From JAGORL01 sp964372415 (lineage in GTDB: Bacteria > Patescibacteriota > Patescibacteriia > UBA9934): a stretch of 55,124 nt of DNA. The notes under the pieces were generated by a model. It was not told the DNA's origin and did not search any database. It saw only the letters and a program-made list of their open reading frames with translations. A program made the translations under genes and the position numbers. Within the stretch, counting starts at the first letter, position 1, and every line of letters starts with the position of its first letter. Positions 6,956 to 12,753 of the stretch are shown piece by piece. The stretch spans positions 1 to 55,124 of the forward strand of contig CAYJQH010000005.1 of assembly GCA_964372415.1 (NCBI GenBank), given 5' to 3'.

Positions 6956-7321
6956 CTAGCCTTTCCGCTTGGCCAGCCATGCCTCGCTACCCTCGCGGGT
7001 CGAGAGGTCCTCTGCGTTGGCCCGATATTCGGCCAACCTGAGGACCTCCCTCGCCTCGAACTCTTCGAGGCGGGCAGGGTTCACCGCCACGGGGGTCTGG
7101 AACCCGGGCCAGCAGCAGGTACAGCTGCAGACCCGGGTCTCGAGCCGGATGGGGAGCAACATCTGCTCCCCCGTCGCGTCGTCGAAGACTTCGGCGACGG
7201 TGCCCGGGGTTTTTTCCCAGGCCTCGTGGTATTCAGCGTCGAACCCCTGGAGGTCCGACTCGACGCGGAGGGACATGTGTCCCTCCGCAAACGCTGCCTC
7301 GAGCCCGTTCGCATGTAGCAT
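6956..7321 (-). CDS. Hypothetical GC-rich island protein with a Cys cluster
   Basis: 121 residues from ATG 7321, chosen because GGAGGAAAC lies directly before it; the frame is open further upstream but without a ribosome binding site. Mostly acidic and helical, with a CSCTCC cysteine cluster near residues 67-72 that could bind a metal, and an Ala/Glu/Arg-rich helix after it. Not recognised. Codon third positions are strongly G or C, unlike the housekeeping genes around it. It is the last gene of the island on the minus strand and has motif V upstream and motif W downstream. Confidence 0.6.
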   Translation of the reverse strand: MLHANGLEAAFAEGHMSLRVESDLQGFDAEYHEAWEKTPGTVAEVFDDATGEQMLLPIRLETRVCSCTCCWPGFQTPVAVNPARLEEFEAREVLRLAEYRANAEDLSTREGSEAWLAKRKG

Positions 7322-7371
7322 GTTTCCTCCAGTGCGCAATGTTTCAGCGCCTGAGGCCGGCATGGAACCGG

Positions 7372-7399
7372 ACCGCCTCGCATGAGGCGGATTTTTTTG
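7372..7399 (+). terminator. Plus-strand intrinsic terminator
   Basis: CCGCCTCGCATGAGGCGG hairpin followed by ATTTTTTTG. It points in the plus direction, against the genes here, and could stop readthrough from the toxin-antitoxin operon or antisense transcription into the island. Confidence 0.65.
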
Positions 7400-7418
7400 T
7401 CGAGAACCAAGATCGGTC

Positions 7419-7490
7419 CTCATCTGACAGCTCACGTGGGCGAACACGTAAGCGGTCGGATGAGTCCCCGTGCGTTGCCGCAGCGGGGAC
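7419..7490 (-). repeat. Two-hairpin motif, copy V
   Basis: CTCATCTGAC (7419-7428) pairs with GTCGGATGAG (7455-7464). An inner ACGTG/CACGT-type helix lies within, and CCCCG/CGGGG (7466-7487) forms the adjacent hairpin. Lies 24 bases downstream of the stop of the 7514-7693 gene on the minus strand. The pairs differ from those of the other copies, but the arrangement is the same. Confidence 0.72.
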
Positions 7491-7513
7491 TGCGAGCACG
7501 GGACGATGGGCGA

Positions 7514-7693
7514 TCAGCGGAGCTCGATGAGCCCGATTACCTCCGCCTCGTCGGCGGTCGGGGCACGGTTCAGGGCGACGACAAGGTCGCCCATGAAAAG
7601 GCCCCGACTCTCGAAGGCGAACGTCTCCCTGAGGAGGGAGTACGCGGCCTTCAGGTCGCCGCGGGGCCGACCGAGGAGCACGAACACGTGCAT
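7514..7693 (-). CDS. Hypothetical 59-residue GC-rich island protein
   Basis: Starts at ATG 7693 with GGAGGT four bases upstream. The protein begins MHVFVLLGRPRGDLKAAY and ends DEAEVIGLIELR, a small alternating hydrophobic pattern compatible with a beta-alpha-beta fold; not recognised. Its ribosome binding site lies inside the base-paired arm of motif X, so translation could depend on whether that stem is folded. Motif V follows 24 bases after its stop. Confidence 0.6.
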   Translation of the reverse strand: MHVFVLLGRPRGDLKAAYSLLRETFAFESRGLFMGDLVVALNRAPTADEAEVIGLIELR

Positions 7694-7699
7694 TTTTAC

Positions 7700-7764
7700 C
7701 TCCACATAAGTCACGAGTTATAACTCATGGTTTCTGTGGAGTCCCCGACGCGAAGTTGTCGGGG
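7700..7764 (-). repeat. Two-hairpin motif, copy X (overlaps a ribosome binding site)
   Basis: CTCCACA (7700-7706) pairs with TGTGGAG (7735-7741), ACGAG with CTCAT inside, and CCCCGAC (7743-7749) with GTCGGGG (7758-7764). On the minus strand the motif starts 36 bases after the stop of the 504-residue gene and its last arm contains the GGAGG that serves the gene at 7693. Pairing would hide that site. Confidence 0.78.
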
Positions 7765-7799
7765 CACGTGAGGCGTCAGGTGCCTCGTCCCGTTTTTGG

Positions 7800-9314
7800 T
7801 CACCGGCGCTTGGTGACCCTGGCCGCGCCTCCGAAGAGGCCGGACAGGTCGACCTTGCCCGGGTCGACTGGTGCCGCGGGTGCGGCGGGCTTCGGCGTGG
7901 GCTTGGGGGTGTTGAGACCCCAGCCCTGGCCGACGGGCGGCGAGGTGGTGTTGCCGGACATTCCGGTCCGGCCGTCCCACTCGAGGGCGAGCTCCTCCTC
8001 GATCAGCTGCACGGTGCGCAGCTGCTCGATGGTCAGCTCCTCCGGCCGGTGGACGACCGTGAACTCGTGCGGAGCGGCCGTGTAGGCCTTGCTCCACTTG
8101 AGCACGAGCTCACCGCGGCAGATCTGCCGCCAGCGCTGCGTCCCCTCGTCGGAGTACCGCGGGCGCGGGCAGTTGATCTCGTCGTGGCCGCGGCAGGTGC
8201 CGTCCGGGCGGATCACCCAGCCGTCACCGGCACCGGTCGCGCCGCCGCGCCGCTTCCAGATCTCCACGTTTCCGGGGAGACCCAGGGCGACCGCGTCAGC
8301 CTCGAGTGCCGCCTGGCGGGCGTCGGCTTCCGCCTTGGCCTTGGCCTCGGCCACGGCCTTCTCCTTCTCCGCGACTCTGGCCTCGAACTTGGCCACGCCG
8401 TCCTCGGAGTAGGCGTCGCCGTAGTAGTCGCCGGGGAGCCGCACGGACTCCTCGCCGAACTCGACCGTGAGGCCGAGCGCGTCCGTCCGGGGCTTGAGGG
8501 CCTCGAACTTCGGCTGGAAGGCCTCGCGGGCGAGCTGCTTGCGCAGCTTCTCCGCGGCCTTTCCCTCGGCGTAGGTCGTCGCCTGCTCGACACGCGCGAC
8601 GTGCTCCTCGGTGTAGAGGTGGGTATCCCACCCCCACTTGAAGGAGACGTCACCGAGCTCCGCCGGCTTCTCGCCGATGGCGGAGAGTCGCGCGTTCACG
8701 GCCTCGAGCCGGGCGCCGAGCCCGGCCGCCTTGGCGGCGCGGCTCGCGTTCTCGGCCTCAGCCTTCTCGCGCGCTTCGCGTTCGGCCTTGGCGTCGCGCA
8801 TCTTCTTGCGCTCCGCCTCCTGGCGGTTCGCGTCAGCCGCGCGCCGGCGCAGCTCGTCGCCGCTCGGCTCCTGGCGCGGGCTGGAATCGATCCAGTACGC
8901 GCTCCGGCAATGGTAGTCGCAGGCCTTGCGGAAGGCGGCCTCCACCACCGGATCGTGCTTCGGGTCGAGCGGCTTGTCCCACTCGCCGTGGCTGAAGGTG
9001 TTGAGCACCTCCACCTCGGCGGTGGCCTCGAAGCGCTCGCCGTCGACGTCCTTCACGGACGTCGACAGGATCCGCGAGATCTTCGCGGACTCCCTCTCAC
9101 CGCGCCGCACCGAGGCGGTCACGATGAGAAACCCCTTGCCCACGCCGATCAAGGCGTGGTTGCCGCAGGCGAGGTGACCCCCGCGCGGCACGTAGACCGG
9201 ACGGCGCTTTTCGCCATTCGGTCCGGCGACAAGGGTCGCCGACCCCCCGGAGGTCATACCCCCTCCGGATTCCCACATCGCGGGGAATCCCCGCTTCGTG
9301 GTCTCGATCTGCAT
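7800..9314 (-). CDS. Large hypothetical GC-rich island protein with central coiled coil
   Basis: 504 residues, start fixed by AAAGGAGATAAAG directly before ATG 9314. Three parts are visible. Residues 1-150 form a compact, probably beta-rich region beginning KRGFPAMWESGGG and containing GGHLACGNHALIGVG and ACDYHC. Residues about 155-335 are Ala/Glu/Lys/Arg-rich heptad-like coiled coil interrupted by a folded segment. The end has GTCRGHDEINCPRP, which may bind zinc with ACDYHC, then a Pro-rich linker and a basic tail. No known family recognised. About two thirds G+C by eye (41 of 60 bases in the line at 8341). The large plus-strand open frames across it are shadows of its codon bias. Confidence 0.72.
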   Translation of the reverse strand: MQIETTKRGFPAMWESGGGMTSGGSATLVAGPNGEKRRPVYVPRGGHLACGNHALIGVGKGFLIVTASVRRGERESAKISRILSTSVKDVDGERFEATAEVEVLNTFSHGEWDKPLDPKHDPVVEAAFRKACDYHCRSAYWIDSSPRQEPSGDELRRRAADANRQEAERKKMRDAKAEREAREKAEAENASRAAKAAGLGARLEAVNARLSAIGEKPAELGDVSFKWGWDTHLYTEEHVARVEQATTYAEGKAAEKLRKQLAREAFQPKFEALKPRTDALGLTVEFGEESVRLPGDYYGDAYSEDGVAKFEARVAEKEKAVAEAKAKAEADARQAALEADAVALGLPGNVEIWKRRGGATGAGDGWVIRPDGTCRGHDEINCPRPRYSDEGTQRWRQICRGELVLKWSKAYTAAPHEFTVVHRPEELTIEQLRTVQLIEEELALEWDGRTGMSGNTTSPPVGQGWGLNTPKPTPKPAAPAAPVDPGKVDLSGLFGGAARVTKRR

Positions 9315-9361
9315 CTTTATCTCCTTTGCTCGGGTTCGGTCGAATAGCCGGATGGCTTTCG

Positions 9362-9390
9362 GAAAAAGACCGGGTTAATAGCCAGTCTTT
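9362..9390 (-). terminator. Intrinsic terminator or leader attenuator before the 504-residue gene
   Basis: On the minus strand, AAAGACTGG and CCCGGTCTTT form a nine-pair stem followed by TTTTTCC. It lies after motif Z and 48 bases before the 504-residue gene start, so it ends transcripts from the upstream unit or attenuates entry into the large gene. Confidence 0.65.
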
Positions 9391-9412
9391 ACCTATTCGG
9401 TGAACGTGAGCA

Positions 9413-9476
9413 CTCCACAGGACCCACGAGCTTGGAAGCTCGTAATCCCTGCTGAGGTCCCGACATGAAGTCAGGA
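9413..9476 (-). repeat. Two-hairpin motif, copy Z
   Basis: CTCCACAGG (9413-9421) faces CCTGCTGAG (9448-9456), ACGAGC pairs with GCTCGT (9426-9443), and TCCCGAC pairs with GTCAGGA (9458-9476). Nearly the same sequence as copy Y. Lies 47 bases downstream of the interrupted frame that ends at 9523. Confidence 0.78.
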
Positions 9477-9522
9477 CACGTGCTTGTTGGTCACCCGGTC
9501 AAGCTCCGGGCGAGCAGTTTGG

Positions 9523-9930
9523 CTACTCGACGGTGTAGAGGCCGAAGCGGAACTTCGCCGCCGCGACCTCCTCGGCCGTGTACTCGTGCCGGCCCTCGAG
9601 CCGGGGGAGTCCGGAGACCCCCATGACGAGCAGGCGGTCGCCCTTCTTGAGGGCGACGACCGGGGCCTTCTGCGGGATCGGCACGTCGATGCCGAACCGC
9701 TCCCGCGTTCAACGCCCTCTAGCGGGCTGGGCGGGGACCCAGAACTCTGCAGGCGCCATCTCGTTGACGAGACGGATCCTGTGGAGCGGCCCTGAGTTTC
9801 TTGCGAAACCCAGAGCCACGGTGATCTTTCGGCGCGACCCTGTCGAGGACGATGATCAGTATCCCCGCTGACTGTGTATTTCAGTCCAACCGTTCCCGTC
9901 AGCGGAACCGTTGGTGCGTCGCTAAAGCAT
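9523..9930 (-). pseudogene. Interrupted GC-rich reading frame
   Basis: A single frame from ATG 9930 to TAG 9523 is broken by TAG (third codon), TGA at 9856-9858 and TGA at 9709-9711. The last 61 codons (to ...FRFGLYTVE) and the 48 before them (including RIRLVNEMAPAEFWVPAQ) have the GC-rich codon pattern of the island genes and look coding. GGAGGT lies ten bases before ATG 9930. TGA is a stop elsewhere in this window, so decay, an assembly error, or a shorter product from GTG near 9684 are all possible. Function not recognised. Confidence 0.45.
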
Positions 9931-10377
9931 TGTTTCGCGGACCTCCGTTATCGACTGTTTTCGAACCAGCTCATCTTGCCCCGTCGACGGGCAGTGTGGC
10001 ACGTAGGTTGATGTTGCACCGGCCTTCACGCGTTACCGGCTTCGCGGATACCAGTTGGTTTGCAGGACTCACTCCTGCCAAACCCGTCGGTTTCTTACGG
10101 CGCATTTTTCGACTGCGCGAGTCTACCCGGTGCTTTACTTGAGGCACGTGCACCGGGAAACGCGTTCTAAGAATCTCGATTGTCGCCCATCATGGGTCGA
10201 CCTCCTCTTCGGGTAAAAACCCGTGGTTGTGATCTCTTGCACCGATTAAACGCCCGCAGGCTTTTTATCGATGTGGTGCAAGAAATCTGGTTGATGGAGC
10301 AAGCGCATCGGGCATGGGCGGCCATCGCCTGCGAGCAAAATTGCCGCAGCGAGGTCCCTTCGCGCCGATGTCACGAA
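9931..10377. other. Structured stretch without a convincing gene
   Basis: About 450 bases hold several hairpins: GTTTGCAGGA/TCCTGCCAAAC at 10058-10083, GCGCA/TGCGC at 10101-10119, CCCGGTGC/GCACCGGG at 10127-10157, GGGTAAAAACCC at 10210-10221 and TTGCACC/GGTGCAA at 10237-10280. On the minus strand a 44-codon frame (9971-10105, MRRKKPTG...) and a perfect GGAGGT before an eight-codon frame at about 10191 are present. It may be a structured RNA or a decayed gene. Confidence 0.4.
9971..10105 (-). CDS. Possible 44-residue basic peptide
   Basis: An open frame starting MRRKKPTGLAGVSPANQLV and ending TLPVDGAR. It has no ribosome binding site and lies in a stretch rich in hairpins. Its stop overlaps a following ATG (ATGA). 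Included because the adjoining island genes are small and SD-led, but coding status is doubtful. Confidence 0.2.
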   Translation of the reverse strand: MRRKKPTGLAGVSPANQLVSAKPVTREGRCNINLRATLPVDGAR

Positions 10378-10440
10378 CTCCACAGGATGCACGAGGGCGA
10401 ACTCATGCGTCCCTGTGGAATCCCCGACAGTACGTCAGGG
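10378..10440 (-). repeat. Two-hairpin motif, copy Y
   Basis: CTCCACAGG (10378-10386) pairs with CCTGTGGA (10412-10419), ACGAG pairs with CTCAT (10391-10406), and CCCCGAC pairs with GTCAGGG (10422-10440). It starts 51 bases downstream of the stop of the 203-residue gene on the minus strand. Confidence 0.78.
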
Positions 10441-10490
10441 ATAGTAGTAGACGGATCACCCGGGTCTACTGGCCGGGGGTGGCGTTGCGG

Positions 10491-11102
10491 CTACTTGGCC
10501 GCGAACGCCTCGGCGAGGGCGGCGAAGCCCTGCACGCGGCGCTCGCTGGCGCGGCGGGAGGCGGGGGCCTCCTGGCGCACCGGGGTCGGCGCGGGGGCGA
10601 CGACGGGCGTGGGCTTCGGCGCCGGCTTCGGGGGCACCGCCGCCATCCGGGCGGCCTGTGCCTGGCTGAAACCGGCCCCCTCGAGCGAGCGCTCGAGGTT
10701 CCGCCGGCCCGCGGCGCGGACCTGCTCGGCCTCGTGGGCCGCCTGCTCGAGCTGGCCCTGGGCGCGGATCGCCCGGAGCCAGGCCTTGGCGGCCGCGAGC
10801 GGCTTGAACCGCTCCTCGGCCTTGGCCTCGGCGGCGCGGAGCGCCATCCACGAGGCCTCGGCGGCCTTCTTTGACTCCACGGCCGCCTCGGCGGCGCAGT
10901 GGACGAGCTGCGGCTCGACCATGCGGTTGAGCCGGCCCTCGAAGAGGGCCTGGAGGCGGGTCGCCTCCACGGCGGCCTTGTACCAGGTCGCCGACAGCTC
11001 GGCGGCCCTGGCCTCGGCGCTGTCGAACTCGGCCCGGCGGGCCAGGACGGTCGCCTCCGCCTGGCGGAGGTTGCGTACGGTCGGGGTGGTGTCGATGGCC
11101 AT
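10491..11102 (-). CDS. Hypothetical Ala-rich coiled-coil protein of the GC-rich island
   Basis: 203 residues from ATG 11102, preceded by CGGAGGCCACC. Residues 1-145 are Ala/Glu/Arg-rich and almost entirely helical, likely a long coiled coil. Residues about 155-180 form a Pro/Lys/Ala/Val linker (PPKPAPKPTPVV...) and the last 25 are basic. No transmembrane segment or catalytic motif. The Pro-rich linker near the C-terminus resembles that of the 504-residue neighbour (TPKPTPKPAAPAAP), so the two may work together. The first gene of the island on the minus strand; a promoter-terminator unit lies some 300 bases upstream. Confidence 0.65.
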   Translation of the reverse strand: MAIDTTPTVRNLRQAEATVLARRAEFDSAEARAAELSATWYKAAVEATRLQALFEGRLNRMVEPQLVHCAAEAAVESKKAAEASWMALRAAEAKAEERFKPLAAAKAWLRAIRAQGQLEQAAHEAEQVRAAGRRNLERSLEGAGFSQAQAARMAAVPPKPAPKPTPVVAPAPTPVRQEAPASRRASERRVQGFAALAEAFAAK

Positions 11103-11399
11103 GGTGGCCTCCGAATTACAATTTTACGTCTTGTAATCGACGTCCCCGAAGGGAACGTGATCACCGGTCCCGATATGGGTTTGCAGGCCAGCGGACAAAT
11201 TGCCGCCAACCACCGGAGAATCGAGATCAAACTTGAGCCGTGCACCCTCACGAGTGCTTTAAGGGGCATGCAACCAAAGTTGCTTAGCCCGTTATGACCG
11301 GCCCTCCTCTGATCTGTATATGTCACAACACGAGTACTCTCTCCTCATGTTGCTCTCACTAGGGGCCTCGGCTGAGGTCCATAATGAGAGAAGTTGTGA
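11103..11399 (-). promoter_or_regulatory. Long structured leader of the 203-residue gene
   Basis: No gene is seen in about 300 bases between the terminator at 11401-11451 and ATG 11102. Near the start codon, ATTACAA and TTGTAAT (11115-11138) form a hairpin just upstream of GGAGG, and ACGTTCCC/GGGGACGT lies before it. This could be a leader whose expression depends on readthrough of the upstream terminator. Confidence 0.4.
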
Positions 11400-11400
11400 A

Positions 11401-11451
11401 AGAAAAAGGCAGGTTTACGGATCTGTCATAAGAGAGATCGGCAAACCTGCC
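11401..11451 (-). terminator. Intrinsic terminator of the short transcript
   Basis: Nine-pair perfect outer stem GGCAGGTTT/AAACCTGCC, small internal loop, five-pair inner stem and a T-run on the minus strand. Confidence 0.8.
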
Positions 11452-11477
11452 ATGCGAAGACTAGCTTCGCTGCCCGT

Positions 11478-11540
11478 TCACCCTGGGCTAGGGCTCTCTT
11501 GTCGGATTTGGAAGTTATCGAATTTCCAGAACTTCATCAT
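11478..11540 (-). CDS. Possible leaderless 20-residue peptide
   Basis: ATG at 11540 coincides with the predicted transcription start of a near-consensus promoter, followed by 20 codons (MMKFWKFDNFQIRQESPSPG) and TGA. The peptide is aromatic- and Lys-rich in its first half. A terminator begins 27 bases after the stop. The coincidence of start codon and predicted +1 supports a leaderless mRNA or a leader peptide. Coding is inferred. Confidence 0.4.
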   Translation of the reverse strand: MMKFWKFDNFQIRQESPSPG

Positions 11541-11546
11541 AAAACC

Positions 11547-11575
11547 ATCATACCATAAATTCAGGAAATTGTCAA
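11547..11575 (-). promoter_or_regulatory. Near-consensus sigma-70-type promoter
   Basis: On the minus strand TTGACA (11575-11570) and TATGAT (11552-11547) are exactly 17 bases apart. Predicted start at 11540. This is one of the two best promoters seen in the window. Confidence 0.8.
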
Positions 11576-11810
11576 GTAATTTAGCTATTATTAGCCTAAT
11601 TTTAGCCAAGATCGAATAAATACCCCTGATTTTCAGGGCTTTACATAATCCTTTAAAGTTAGCCAAAAAACTGTTTAACCTTAAAAGTTATTAAATATTA
11701 GCCGAAAGCTGTTAACCTCATAAAAATCGGTTAATCTTGGCCGTTGGTTGTTACCATACGGAAAACAAAAAATGGCTAAAAATAGCCAAGTGTCTAAAGT
11801 TAGCTAAATT
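11576..11810. other. AT-rich intergenic stretch with repeated TTAGCC/GGCTAA words
   Basis: No gene. Words such as TTAGCT, TTAGCC, TTAGCCA, TAGCCGA and GGCTAA recur about nine times in 235 bases, on both strands and at irregular spacing. They could be binding sites or chance in an AT-rich spacer between the GC-rich island and tRNA-Ala. Confidence 0.4.
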
Positions 11811-11887
11811 TGGTGGACCTGACCGGGTTCGAACCGGTGACCTCCTGCTTGCAAAGCAGGCGCTCTAGCCAGCTGAGCTACAGGCCC
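11811..11887 (-). tRNA. tRNA-Ala (anticodon UGC), CCA encoded
   Basis: Full cloverleaf on the minus strand: acceptor GGGCCTG/CAGGTCC, anticodon stem CCTGC/GCAGG with loop TTTGCAA (anticodon TGC), T-loop GGTTCGAACC, discriminator A and encoded CCA. Its 3' end faces the GC-rich island. Confidence 0.97.
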
Positions 11888-11967
11888 AAAGGCTCGGCGA
11901 TTATAGCTGTTTTTGCCCCCAGGGTCAACGTTTGTTAGGATAATCTGGCTTCCGACTGGAGGACGAC

Positions 11968-12723
11968 GTGGAAGAAGATTGGTTCACCTGCAAAAGTGAT
12001 ATCACCCTCGAGGAGCTCATGGAGCTTCTTACGAACGGGGGAGCTCGCTTGGCTGATCCCAAGTGGCACTTCGTTGGCAATTCCGACAAGCATCTTCAGG
12101 AATTCTTCGACTTCGAGCGGATGTTCGACTTTCAGAACGCCTGGCGGTTGGCTTGGATCATTCGGGCCCTGGGGACGGCAGTGGTCAACCACGGTTTTCA
12201 TCCCACGACGTTGGTCGGTCCGGCAGAGGGCGGTAACATCCTGGCGCAGCGCTTGGCAGATCGTCTGGCCGAAACGGCGAATGAACGCGGTGGGTTGCAG
12301 GTTGTTCTGACCAAAAAGATACCGCAGAGTAAAGAGTTCTGCTTTCATAATTTTCAGGTAAACATGGTAGGAAAGCGCGTGCTGGTGATAGACGACGTCA
12401 TGACGACCGGCCTTGCTGCTCGGAATACGGTCAAGATCTGCCGCGAAGCCGGGGCCGAGGTGCTCGGGATCTTCGTGGTCATCGACCGTGAAGGCAGAAC
12501 TGCCGAGGAGCTTGGCGTGCCACAGTACGGCTACTTGGCCTCAGTGAATGCCACGAGTTACAACGTGCCCTACGGCGAGATCTGCGCCTTGTGCAAGGAG
12601 CGGATCGACATCGACGTCACGATCGGTCACGGCGCCGAGTTCGTGGCGCTCCATGGCCAGCCCTCAAGCTGGTCTCCCGAGAAGTACGCCCAGATGATGA
12701 GCGGGACCTCGCGGGCAACGTAA
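11968..12723 (+). CDS. Phosphoribosyltransferase, orotate-PRTase-like
   Basis: 251 residues, start GTG 11968 with CTGGAGG six bases upstream. The PRPP-binding signature is VLVIDDVMTTGLA (about 133-145), preceded by VGPAEGGNILAQRLADRL, as in type I phosphoribosyltransferases related to PyrE. A CALCKERIDID segment near residue 207 and the C-terminal extension are not part of the usual PyrE core. Substrate (orotate or another base) cannot be fixed by eye. It is more GC-rich than its neighbours and has a ribosome binding site, like the island genes. Monocistronic: the tRNA lies upstream and a terminator directly downstream. Confidence 0.82.
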   Translation: MEEDWFTCKSDITLEELMELLTNGGARLADPKWHFVGNSDKHLQEFFDFERMFDFQNAWRLAWIIRALGTAVVNHGFHPTTLVGPAEGGNILAQRLADRLAETANERGGLQVVLTKKIPQSKEFCFHNFQVNMVGKRVLVIDDVMTTGLAARNTVKICREAGAEVLGIFVVIDREGRTAEELGVPQYGYLASVNATSYNVPYGEICALCKERIDIDVTIGHGAEFVALHGQPSSWSPEKYAQMMSGTSRAT

Positions 12724-12724
12724 A

Positions 12725-12753
12725 CCCCCGACGATCGGTCGGGGGTCTTTTCT
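12725..12753 (+). terminator. Intrinsic terminator
   Basis: CCCCCGACGATCGGTCGGGGG hairpin followed by TCTTTTCTTT directly after the phosphoribosyltransferase stop. Confidence 0.9.

Larger units (their letters stand above)
11400..11540 (-). ncRNA. Short promoter-driven, terminated transcript
   Basis: The promoter at 11547-11575 predicts a start at 11540. A strong terminator follows: GGCAGGTTT/AAACCTGCC (11408-11451) with an inner GATCT/AGATC helix and TTTTTCT (11401-11407). The transcript would be about 140 nt. It may be a small RNA, the mRNA of the 20-codon frame at its 5' end, or a leader with attenuator for the 203-residue gene. Confidence 0.6.

Noticed and set aside
8049..9347. 432-codon plus-strand open frame over the 504-residue gene
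   Set aside because: It arises from the GC-rich codon bias of the minus-strand gene; it has no ribosome binding site, and its product is a low-complexity Leu/Arg/Gly sequence without domain-like structure.
9709..9711. UGA read as glycine (SR1/Gracilibacteria code)
   Set aside because: Other genes in the window, such as 2502-3155, end properly at TGA and would run on into unrelated sequence if it were read as Gly.
9523..9930. Single-stranded DNA-binding protein, because of KKGDRLLVMG
   Set aside because: The short motif is not enough; no conserved SSB landmarks in order, and the frame is interrupted.
6794..10440. Integron cassette array with attC sites
   Set aside because: The motif occurs after each gene as attC does, but the core-site boxes (RYYYAAC and GTTRRRY) are not found at consistent positions in the copies, and no tyrosine-type integrase gene is seen in the window.
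10180..11136. 318-codon and other plus-strand frames over the 203-residue gene
   Set aside because: Shadow of strong codon bias; the minus frame has a GGAGG start and a sensible helical protein, the plus frame has neither.
11576..11810. Replication origin
   Set aside because: AT-rich with repeated words, but without DnaA boxes (TTATNCACA) or dnaA/dnaN genes nearby.
11811..11887. Integrative element at the tRNA-Ala 3' end with an attachment repeat
   Set aside because: The tRNA 3' end faces the island, but no direct copy of its 3' sequence is found near 6794, and no integrase gene is present.
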